From Brachionus koreanus (lineage: Eukaryota; Rotifera; Eurotatoria; Ploima; Brachionidae): 23,280 nt of DNA. Where the stretch lies: contig PJRA01000524.1 of the NCBI GenBank assembly GCA_016987375.1, positions 1,757,848 to 1,781,127 on the forward strand, read 5' to 3'. Within the stretch, counting starts at the first letter, position 1. Each line of letters opens with the position of its first letter. Positions 9,979 through 19,667 of the stretch are shown one piece after another. The notes under the pieces were generated by a model. It was not told where the DNA came from, did no database searches, and saw only the letters and a program-made list of their open reading frames with translations. Position numbers and translations under genes: made by a program.

Positions 9979-9984
9979 TTTATT
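9979..9984 (-). promoter_or_regulatory. Possible poly(A) signal of the TRPV gene
   Basis: TTTATT on plus (AATAAA on minus) lies 85 bases downstream of the TRPV stop codon. Supported by position only. Confidence 0.3.
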
Positions 9985-10068
9985 GAAACTACAGGTGAAA
10001 ATGTTTTGACTTAATTTAATAAGAAAATTATAATTAACAAAAAATAAAAGACAAAAAAAATTTTGGTT

Positions 10069-13000
10069 TTAAATTTTCGATTCTTTTTGGGAATTTTCTT
10101 CATCATTCAAATTAGCTCGCTTGAAAACACCCATTCCAGCATCACTGTCTATACTCATATTTTCTTCTATACTTTTAGACTCTGCGCTAAAAAATATAAA
10201 ATTCGGTTGTTTTTGTGCAAATTTAGGCAACTTTTCGCTTTTTATATAAGCTTCACCGTTTTGTCTAAGACTAGATGAAAATGGACGTTTAATATCACAT
10301 AAGTCCAATTTGCTATTTTCTCTAGCCGGACTAAGATTAATTTGTTTTGAAAAATTATATTGAGAATCATAGTCCGGCTCATTTGAATATATTTTGCTTG
10401 TCTGATTAGGAAAAAATGTTTTTTTTGCTATAAATCTATTAATTGGTTGAGCTAAAACAAACGATTCAGTGGTTTTGTCCGAACTAATTGATGAAGAATT
10501 AGACGACTCAACAGGGGTGAATGTACTTGAATTTTCTATGCCTTTTTTAGACAAACTTTCATCCACATCTTTTTTATTCAATTTTTTAACCGAATCTTGA
10601 TCGCCATTGAACGAAAATTTAAGCCTCACTGGCAAAGGAGGTTTCTTTTTTTTGTTCAATTCGGATTCACTGACAAATGCTTTTTCCAAATTAATATCAG
10701 TAAGGTTGATGTGTTTCATATTTTCCAAATTATTCCAATTGAACTCTTTTTTGACTTTTTTTGGTTTGACCAACTTGATGTCTTTATTTGCCCAAATATC
10801 CAGCAATTGCTGCCCAGAGTATCTGTTTTCTTTCAGAAGAATCACAACTTTCTTGAAAAATCTTTTCCAATTGCGAACACAAGACGTTTTTTGGAACGCT
10901 TTGGTCTTGGAAACTTTTTTGATGACCATTAAGCCGACTGCTTCTTTAATTGATGAATACTTTTTTGGTAGCTTGATTGAATATTGATTCTGAAATTTTT
11001 GTAAATCTTTAGGAGAAAAAGATCTCTCTAGCAAAATAATAACTTGTGCCCACTAGAAAAAAAAAATTATGTTTATAAAATTTTTTTTTCGATTTATTTT
11101 ACTTGTCTTCGCCATTCTTTTTCACTTTTTTTTATTATTTGATGATAAGTGTTGCCCATCATTGCGATGAGCATGTTTAAAAGTAGAATATGCATCAATA
11201 TCATAAAAACTACAAACACAACTTTGATAAAATCTGAATAATAAATTAAATCGAATTCAGGAAGCTTTTCAAATTAATTTTTTTTAGAGTTAAAAAAAAA
11301 CTTTAATTGATAATTTATTTACTCGTGACTTGAAAAAAAATAAATATTAGAAATAAGAAAATTTTTGATTTTTTTTTGAAAATACCTTGAACTCTCCAAG
11401 GGTCATTTGGAAAGACAATAGGATTGCTTCGGGAAAATTATTCATAGATATGTTGTTTCTGCCGATGTTTTTGTACAAATAATAAAAACCTAGAAAAGTT
11501 TATTTTGAATAAATTTTTTTTGGGTTCATTTGAAATAAAAAATATTAAATACTTAGAGAAAAACCGAACAAAAGAATTATATAAATTGAAGAAAATGTCA
11601 AAATATCACCGCTAATCATTTTGTAAATCATGACCACAAAAGGACCAGTTAAATTCATAACTCTAAAATATCCAAAATTGAAAAAAAAATATTCAATCAT
11701 TTATTTCTTACCTGGCATAAAAAAGAAGATGAATCCATCCGAATGGTATTGCCAAAATAACAAATGTGTCTTCTACATTTCGATTGTCCACTGTTTTGTC
11801 GAAGTTTTCGAATGTGGCAAAACGAAAGGGCACAGCAAGAAGAATTAAAATACAAAATATAACGTAAGAAATATTTGCTGGTTCACCTGCCTTTAAAAAA
11901 ATTATTCTGTTAAATATTTTTATTCCAATTAAAAAAAGAATGTAAAAAAAAAACACATTTATCATATAAATAATCATGATAATTGAAGTTCAATTAAATT
12001 AAAAAGTTATCAAGTATGTTTAGGTTATTAGAAAGGTATCTTTTCAAAATATCATTTCAATTCAAATATCTTTTTCTTTGTATATTAGAATTAATCTAAT
12101 TAACACGTTTTACATGTTATGTAAAATTTAAAAAATAGGCAATTTCCAATAATAGATATTTTCTCAATTTTTTGATAAGATCGATTTTTAAATTTAAATG
12201 TATAGACCCATTTTTTAAAATTTACTCTGAATTTATTAAAATTATCAGTAAACTAGCATTTATAATTAAATTTAAAAATAAAATTCAAATATTGTAATAA
12301 TTATAAGCTACAACATAGTTTACATGTAGACTCGAAGTCTTCGCAATGGTAGCTTAAATGTTTATTAATAATACTTTTAATTGTTTTGTTTTTTTTTCTT
12401 AGAAAATCGTATAATTTATTTTTGAAGCTATTTTTTAAATTTTGCTTAAAGTTCTTCTAGAGAAAGCCAGCTCTAATTTTCCACAACTCTTTTCAATATA
12501 AAATTTTTTCTTTGGATAATTTTTGTAAATTGATCGACTAATCTGTGCCTATATCTGTGATATATCTGTCAATATAACTGGATTAGTTAACTAACTAAAT
12601 TCTGAGTGTTAGAATGGAAAATAAATAGCTGCTCCTAAACGTCTAACGAGAAGATCGGTTAGACGGGTCCAAGGGTACTAATGAAAACATTAAAATATCC
12701 TCTATTGCTGGGCCTTCAACCAAATCAGTCCAAGAACCTCTAGTCTCTTCGTATTATATGGTAAGTTTCTTAGTTCACTGACTAGTTTGGTAGCATTGAT
12801 TTGACCTTTACTAAAGTATGAATATCTTTTTTAGTCTGTGGAAACCAAGCAGCAACAGATTACTCGAGGTATGGTCTCACAAATGCAAGATAGATGGGTC
12901 TAAAAACTTTCACTGCCCAACAACTGAATATTTTCTTTAGCTGTATCGAGAACATGTTTCTCTTATTGACTGCTAATGGTGAAAAATGAAAATAGTATTA

Positions 13001-16000
13001 AATTCCAAATAAGTAATAAAAAGAAAAAAATTTTCTTTCTTACAATTATTTTCGAAATAACTTATAACTTAACTTATGGGTTTTGAGAATATGAACATAA
13101 ATGCGAGCTCACTGAATGAAATAAAAAGAACAGAGGGTAACATAGTCAAAGGAGTACTAACTATACCAAGGAGGTGTCGTACAACAAGCTTATTCTTGTC
13201 TTTGAATATCATGCCTACGGATTACATCATCAAAAACATTAAGGTTGACTTTTTCAATCGATTAATTGAAAATGAACTCACTAAGAAGATGATGATTGAG
13301 CTAGCAAAACAACCGATTCCAAATGACTTCATTTGCGAAATACTGGAACTTACCAGAGAATTGGAAGAGGAAAACATGTCACTGCAGGACAAATGCAAAC
13401 TTGTTAAGCTGAATAACACTACTGAATACCGTTCAAATCAAAAAAACGATGTCAGAGTCCAAAAGCTCAGAGATATATATAAGACAGGGAGAAAAGATAA
13501 CATATCGGGCTTAATATTCCAGATTTGTAGATTTGATGTAGCTTAGTTTTCATATCCGACAGTTTCTTATCAATTAAAAGTCAAACATTTTTTAGGAATG
13601 ATTTTTTTACGTAGATTAATTGTATTTTATCATTGAATATCTAAAAATGTAAATAAAAACTATGGCACTTTTTTAATTTTTTGGTACCATTTATACACAA
13701 TTTTGTAATTTTTATATTTTTTATACAAAATTTTTCGCATATCAGTATTTTAATACAGTTCCAAACAAATTTAAAGATAATTTATGTAAAAAATTCTATT
13801 TTTAAAAAAAATTTTTTAAATTTTAAAAAAGTGATTTATTGTCTAACTTTTGTAAAAATTCCTTTCTATTTTAGAAAAAATGAATTTAACCGAGTCCGCA
13901 ATTGTTATCAGCATTTATATGTTGAAATAACTCAATTGATGTTCCTGGATTAAAATTGGTAAAATTTATGTATATTTTCTTTTCTAAATTAGAAAATTAT
14001 TTACACATGGAATTGGTTTTTTGCTCATAAGTATCTTAATATCCTCTTAAGTTATGCTAATATATTTCGACAGGTATTGCTTAGATTGAGCTGTTTTGAG
14101 AAAAATAATTTATGCTTTTGAAAAATTTGTACTATTTTTTCAATACTTAGGGACTCTAGAAGGACTCTAAATTTTTTAATTCCAAATGTACTTTTAAGAA
14201 GGAGATTTTGTCTTGTTTCAAGCTCATTCAGTTTTTTATCTCCAATAAACATTAAAAAAATATAAGAATACATAAAGACTCCTTTTTCAGTTTGACAGGA
14301 AGCGGAAATTTTAGATTTAAGATATTTTTTTTTTCAATTCCAGGCTTAGTTGTTTTGAGTTTCTAAATTTATGGCCTATTTAAATTTCAATTATAAAAAA
14401 AAAACCCAATTTAATTAAGTTAATAATAAAGCTTAGTTTGAAACTATAATGTGTTTTAACTTAAGCTATTTTTTTTTAAACAACTAGAAGAGTTCTATCC
14501 ATGCAAATTAAAATTCTTAAATTGTTAATAAAAAAAAATCGGAAATTTTTTTTTTTTAAAATTGCTAATCTAACTAATTAATCATTAATATGTCAATGTT
14601 AGTATGTTTTTTTTTAATTAATAATTTACCAAATTTTTTAAATAAAAAATAAATCCTTGGGCGTAGATTTCTTGTGCTTGCAAAAAAAGTATAGCTAAAC
14701 AACCGATTAGAACTGCTATTTCTGAAATGTATCGAACCCATGTATTGCCAGACTTGGGTGGCCAATGAAGCAACTCTTCTGCATCAGCAGCGCGAGTGTA
14801 TACCGCAATGCTCAAGAATATCAAATGAATTATTGAAATGATCAATTTTTTGAAAAGGCTTTTCTACGAAATAAAGAAAAAAATAAAAAAAAAATTTGAT
14901 TTTTTCTAAAAAAAAAACTTGTGCATAAGTTGACCATTTGTCACCAAGCAAACGTTTGACCACACCAATCTCGAGCATATCTAAATGATCCTCGGTACCT
15001 CCATTGACAATGTAGGACAATGCTGCATTCCATGCTATTTTTCCATCTGCATCCACAGTGTCTAATCCATCTAACTCATAAGCTGAGCATGTTATGTCAC
15101 TGTATCGCCAAAATTCCTTTATTCAATTATTAGAAAAAAAATCAAAATTTTAATCTTCTTTTAAATCATACAATATTTCTTAATTCGAGCATTTTTTCAA
15201 ACAAATCCTTTCGGCCAAGCTTGGCTGCCAAATTAATAGGAGTAAGACCCTGATTATTTTTTATGTTCAAAGAAGCTTTTTGTTTCGGATGATTAGTAGC
15301 ATATTGAAACATATCCTTAATAGATTTTTTATTTAAAATAAAATTTTTCAAAAAAAAAATCAAAATTTACTAATTTGTTGTTAATTACCAAAACATGAAG
15401 AACCGTATTTCCATTGGTGTCTTGCAAATTCGGATCAGCACCTTTGTCTATTAGGTAATCATAAATTTCCTTGCTGGCAAAACATGCAGCAAATGCTAGC
15501 GGATATTCTCCATAGTAGGCCAGTGCTTCGTATTTTGAATCCTCAATTAGATCAGAGGTTATCTTTGACTGAAAGCCACCGACAAATTTTCCTCCAACAT
15601 TGCGCTGGTTAACGTCGAAACCACGATTTTCGATTAGAAAGCTAATTGTATTAAAATCATCGTACATAATGGCTATGTGTAAAGGTGTCTCTCCGATAAC
15701 ATTGCACTGATTTGCCGAATCATCTGAGTTGCTCTTCATCGAAGAATCCAAATGATCTAAGGTTTTTTCAATAGTGGCTACTTGAATGCGATTTTTGTTG
15801 TGTGTATCGTCTTTGATTAGACGAGCGCGTATATTCGACGTAGACTCGTAGGCTACATCGTTCACTGGCGTCAATTGTCTGGATACGACCGATATTTGTT
15901 TGCCGTCGGAATTCTCTATTTGTGGCAAAAGAATTTCATTTTGTTTGGCCTTCAATGTTTGCCACCAGTCAGGGTCTTCAGAATAGATTCCTATTCGGCG

Positions 16001-16048
16001 TCCGGCAGCATCTACCAAACTAACTTCTGGAATACGAATAACTTCCAT
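10069..16048 (-). CDS. TRPV-type cation channel (invertebrate OSM-9/IAV/NAN group)
   Basis: Minus-strand exons: 16048-15371, 15315-15172, 15116-14919, 14863-14630, 11890-11712, 11662-11553, 11489-11386, 11264-11103 and 11052-10069. Phases agree throughout and give 930 aa, similar to C. elegans OSM-9. Ankyrin repeats lie at about 115-150 ([20 protein letters not shown]), 180-226 ([20 protein letters not shown]) and 245-275 ([20 protein letters not shown]). The TRPV linker reads [21 protein letters not shown]1 is about 345-366, S2 383-405, S3 425-443, S4 458-478 and S5 483-515 ([20 protein letters not shown]). The pore helix and filter are [18 protein letters not shown]6 is [16 protein letters not shown] and the post-S6 helix includes [19 protein letters not shown]. 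The channel should be a tetrameric, Ca2+-permeable plasma-membrane or ciliary channel of sensory cells. The 300-residue tail is Lys/Ser/Asn-rich and not recognisable. The NAN/OCR versus IAV/OSM-9 branch is not decided. Confidence 0.93.
12630..12675. repeat. Dispersed hairpin repeat, copy B
   Basis: CGTCTAAC at 12640-12647 and GTTAGACG at 12658-12665 form a perfect 8-bp stem with a GAGAAGATCG loop. It lies immediately downstream, in minus-strand sense, of the LINE remnant at 12702-12960, so it may be a structured 3' UTR of that LINE. It resembles the copy at 9456. Confidence 0.55.
12702..12960 (-). mobile_element. LINE reverse transcriptase C-terminal remnant (frameshifted)
   Basis: On the minus strand one frame gives [11 protein letters not shown], a stop, then [19 protein letters not shown]; a second frame continues [16 protein letters not shown] and [15 protein letters not shown] to a stop at 12702-12704. 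These are successive parts of the conserved C terminus of CR1/Jockey-like reverse transcriptases ([13 protein letters not shown]...KDI..LE.VQ..ATK, then LPY..RL..L.L). One in-frame stop and one frameshift make it a dead copy. It lies in TRPV intron 4 in the same orientation as the gene. Confidence 0.8.
13076..13546 (+). mobile_element. LINE reverse transcriptase C-terminal fragment, open frame of 156 codons
   Basis: The plus-strand open frame contains [40 protein letters not shown] and [17 protein letters not shown], ending [14 protein letters not shown]. The pattern (long spacing of EGNIIK..L..P...RTT.L...L.I......I...K..F..RL..N..T) is that of the domain downstream of the polymerase core in non-LTR retrotransposons. 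The lack of stops suggests a fairly recent insertion, but the upstream catalytic region is missing. It is antisense to the TRPV gene and faces the minus-strand remnant at 12702-12960. It is not a host gene as far as can be seen. Confidence 0.65.
14052..14273 (-). mobile_element. Short LINE reverse transcriptase remnant
   Basis: A 73-codon minus-strand frame carries [40 protein letters not shown] and [12 protein letters not shown]. This fits the terminal RT region L..LE..QN.LLK...G........LL..L.I..I......HKL.F.KQL of non-LTR elements. Nothing recognisable of the element remains around it. Assigned by motif pattern only. Confidence 0.55.
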
Positions 16049-18102
16049 TTAAAGAAATAACTAAAATCTCAAAGCTTAATATTAATTGCTGAAAATCGAT
16101 TAGGCAAATAGCAAAGAGGCTTATTTTGCTTAGCAATATTATTTCCACATTAAATAAAAACGAATTATTTGAGAAGAGAGAAAAAAAAATGAAATTTTTT
16201 CTTTCGTTTTTTTATTTGAAAAAAGCAAACAATTAAAATTGAAGGAAATTTAAGAATTCTTGGAAAATTTTTCAAATTTAGCTTACTTTATTGTATGTTC
16301 TAGTCGGATTTAAGTTTGATTCCTAATTGTCATTTCATGTAAGAAATTTCTTTCATTTTTAAATTCAATAACAAAAGCTTGACTTAATATTAAATTCAAC
16401 AAACTAAATTTTCTTTGTTTTCATTGTTGAAGTTGAATTTTTTAAATTTTTTTTCCATTATTCCTGTTTGAATTTAGTTCAAAAAAAGTTAATGCATTTA
16501 AATAATTTCCCTATTGCGTCAGACACATGCTCTTAAATAAAAGAAATCAACTTCCAATTTAGTCGAAATTTAAAAAAAAATTGGCTTTTTTTTTTATTTT
16601 AATTTAACACTCAAAGGCCGGAGGGATTTTTCGATCCATTTTATTTGACTTTTAATTTTTTATAATTGAAAAAAATTATAAAAAAATTTTTAAAATTTAT
16701 TGAATAAAAACAAATAAAGGAAGTAGCAAAAAGGATTCAAAGGACCCATCCGCCCATTGAATGCGAATAAACAAACTAAAAAAATCTTGTCTAGATAATT
16801 ATTATGATTATATTGAGCAAAAAAAAATTCAAATTTTTGAAAACTATAAATGATGCTTAGAATAAAGATTTTTAGCTATAAATTTGTAATGAAAATTTAT
16901 AAAAAATAATAAATTCTATCATAATATTTAAAATAAATGATTTTTAGATTTTAATCAAAATTTATTGATGTGAACATTGGAACAAAATACCAAAACAAAA
17001 ATTTTTTTTAGAGGTTAAAAATCTGTTCTATAAATTTTCAGCTGATTCAAAATTTTCATCATCTAAATATATATTCTGCAATAAATTTGCATTATATTTT
17101 GATAATTTTATATCTCTGAAAAAAAAGTTATTTAAAAATCTAAAAAATTTTGTAATTATTTTTTGTTTCAAAATTCAAATTACATAGAGAATTTAGAGCA
17201 TATTAGAATAAAATGACCGGCCAGTTTTATGACCAATTACTTTCCAACTGACTGTATTATTTAGCCCTTTTGCCTGTCATTTCAGAGTCTTGATTTAATC
17301 TACAAAAATTTAATTTTCTAAAGATAAGAAAATCACTTTTTTTAATTTTAAAATTTTTTAAACTTCGAAAATAATATATTTCTAAATTATATCGGAAATA
17401 CTGTATTAAAAAAAAATACACAACAAATTTGAAATAAATAATCCAAGACAAAAATTTTATTATTCTCTTAAGCTTCACAAACTTAGACTGGTAATACTGA
17501 CTTATTAAGTTGTTCTTCAAAATTCAGTTCAAAAGCTTTTCTAAAGTTTCTGAATAAGAAAACACTTTCAATGATATTACGAAACAATATCGTTGAAAAT
17601 TAAGATGTCAAAGAAGAAAGTTGAATAGCCAAAACGAAAAATATTCGCATGTTTTCAATGGCAGGCTCGAAACGAGATGAATGATCAAAAGATAAACAAC
17701 ATTGCGAAAATTTTTTTGCCAGTTCTTATTTTACAATTTTATCAACAGTGAGATACAATTGTAATTTTGAAGACTTCAAGAAAACAAACAAATCCAAATT
17801 TCTATTCACGCAGCATTTGTAAATTTAAATTAGCAACCATCTGAAGGTTTTCTATTTTAATTACAAGCGCGAAGCGACGCCCGAAAAATTAAGACAAAAT
17901 CAGTAGAAAAGAATTAAAATTCATTCACTGTGATAGAATTTTCAAAAGAAAAAAGGCTTTTTTATTAAAATGAATAAAGCTGCAGTCGTATCATGTCAGA
18001 CATGTCAATAGTGAACGAAGAAGTTATGAAATTTATTTACTTTTGACACAAATCGATTCTTTTTTATTCTAGTAATGAACTAAATAATTTAAGCTAATAA
18101 AC

Positions 18103-18120
18103 GAAACCGATTTCGGTTTC
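18103..18120. repeat. Perfect 8-bp palindrome
   Basis: GAAACCGA, TT, TCGGTTTC forms a perfect short inverted repeat within a less AT-rich patch. No function can be assigned. Confidence 0.4.
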
Positions 18121-18765
18121 AATTTTGAAATGTTTCTCAGTACATTAATTGAAGTTTATTCGGTATTCCGACAGTAGATATGTCAGCAAGTCGATCTTGA
18201 AGAAAATATATGAACGCTTGAATAGAAAATATGAATATACTCCAATTGATGATGATTAAATGTGCTTCAAATTGTTCTTACAAGAACAAAAGATTGTACT
18301 TATAAGTATGGAAGGGATTCAGACTTCCTTTATCAGATTCACACATTCCCCAACATTCACTTACATCAGTGTACGTCATTTTTCTAAAAATGTTCAAAAA
18401 AAAATCTTCTTACAATGAATAATAACAGTTAATAATGATTTTTAGATAATTTACTCTGTTGTTGACCTAATTGATAAATATAATGCAATTTAATTCACTA
18501 ATCAGAATTTACATGTCTATTAACGATTATTGGCACATAAAAAAAGCTTTGGTCAAATCTAAATAATTTAGTACTGATTAATTTTACAAGTTAAACAAAA
18601 CTAAAAGACAAATATTTATTCTTATGTTATTGGGTCCAAATTGGCCAGATTTTTCCAAAAATAATAATGGTCCAAAAATTAGCACACCATTAGCACAAAG
18701 ATTTGATTTTTTATATTTTTTTTTTCTAAGATTTTTATTTTTATTTCAAAATTTTACTAAAAATT

Positions 18766-19062
18766 GTGTAATTTTACGTAAAATTAAGTAAAAAACGGTA
18801 ATCAATTTTAAGTTTTTATTATTTTTTCAGAATAAAATTATTTCAATTTTATTGAAAAATATTCAATCTTTACATTTTTCTTACCAAAAACCTGATTTTT
18901 TTGGCCGTAAGCATTTTGGAATGGTATTACCAAAATTTACGTATTTTAATGTAAGTTTCCGTAATTTTACGTAAAATTACATGTTCATACCAACTAAAAT
19001 TAACGTATGATCACGTAAACTTCCAAAAAAATAATGTAATTACGTAAAATTACGTAATTTAG
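18766..19062. repeat. Cluster of TTACGTAA palindromes
   Basis: Exact TTACGTAA occurs at 18774-18781, 18967-18974, 19040-19047 and 19050-19057. Related ATTTACGTA, TTAACGTA and TCACGTAA sites lie between. 18961-18980 is a perfect 20-bp palindrome, GTAATTTTACGTAAAATTAC. TTACGTAA is the consensus of PAR-bZIP/E4BP4-type factors, but a degenerate tandem or palindromic repeat is equally possible. Confidence 0.6.
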
Positions 19063-19341
19063 CCGATTCTAGACATTTAATAAAAGAACTGTATTTAAAT
19101 TTTATTTTCTGATCTAAAAATTAATATTTCTATAGACAAAGGTATAAATTTTCAAAATTTCTCTATTGAATGTTTTTTATAAATAGACAAATTAGCTAAA
19201 TGTCTCAAATTATTTAATAAGTATATTAAATCTTTGTTTAATTCCAGAAATTAGCCTAATATTTGGTAAAATTAATAAAAAATTCTTTAACTTAGACTAA
19301 TTTGTTGATTTTCATTAAAAAAAAAATTTTTCAAAACATTT

Positions 19342-19450
19342 AACTGTCCGTCTACCAGTTGGCCGGCCAAAATCGCTGTCCAAAATTTTGACTGCCGGTC
19401 TGAGCGTCAAATTTGCCGCTTTAGGTCGGCCAGGCTTTACCGCAACTCAT
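19342..19450. repeat. GC-richer island with GGCCGGCC
   Basis: A sharply bounded stretch of roughly even base composition in DNA that is otherwise about three-quarters A/T. It has GGCCGGCC at 19361-19368 and several CCGGTC/GGTCGGCC variants, with no stable open frame. Related TGACCGGCCAG is found at 17214-17224. It is likely a fragment of a dispersed repeat. Confidence 0.4.
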
Positions 19451-19643
19451 TTGCAAATCAAAATAAATTCGATGAAAACAAATGTAAATAAAAATAAAAC
19501 AATAAAAGAAACAAATATGTTTGAGCAGTTATTATAATTTTAATGATTAAGATTTTTTTTGATGACGAAATAAAATTTATTGCTAAATTAAATTTAAAAA
19601 AAAAAATGTTATGAAAAAATACACCAAAATTTTTTTTTATAAA

Positions 19644-19649
19644 TTTATT
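19644..19649 (-). promoter_or_regulatory. Possible poly(A) signal of the DEG/ENaC gene
   Basis: AATAAA on the minus strand, 19 bases beyond the stop codon. Position fits, but the hexamer is frequent in this DNA. Confidence 0.4.
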
Positions 19650-19667
19650 AACGTTAACAAAATTCTT

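Larger units (their letters stand above)
7618..10068. other. Intergenic region between NIPP1 and the TRPV gene
   Basis: About 2.45 kb of AT-rich sequence without a convincing open frame on either strand. It should include the NIPP1 promoter next to 7617 and the TRPV 3' UTR near 10068. A short dispersed hairpin repeat lies at 9456-9478 (listed separately). No RNA gene was recognised. Confidence 0.5.
11891..14629 (-). other. TRPV intron 4 (2.7 kb) filled with LINE debris
   Basis: It starts at TTG|GTAAAT (minus strand) and ends TTTAAAG|GCA, between the S2 helix and S3; the joined residues [15 protein letters not shown] match the TRPV S2-S3 linker. All other introns of this gene are 49-121 bases. 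The excess is explained in part by three LINE fragments (12702-12960 minus, 13076-13546 plus, 14052-14273 minus). The rest is AT-rich and featureless. Confidence 0.75.
16049..19667. other. Intergenic region between TRPV 5' end and DEG/ENaC 3' end
   Basis: About 3.6 kb. The first few hundred bases should hold the TRPV promoter and are AT-rich without an evident initiator. Less AT-rich patches occur at about 17,620-18,370 (possible decayed coding DNA), 18,766-19,062 (TTACGTAA cluster) and 19,342-19,450 (GC-richer island). No intact gene was found on either strand. Confidence 0.5.

Noticed and set aside
10597..10987. Two plus-strand open frames of 111 and 126 codons
   Set aside because: They lie antisense to the last TRPV exon and are rich in Phe/Leu as expected from the complement of a Lys/Asn/Ser-rich coding sequence.
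13681..13953. 90-codon plus-strand frame in TRPV intron 4
   Set aside because: Composition is that of AT-rich noncoding DNA (Phe, Ile, Asn, Lys) and it shows no motif.
17257..17520. 87-codon minus-strand frame
   Set aside because: Low-complexity AT-rich translation without recognisable motif or splice context.
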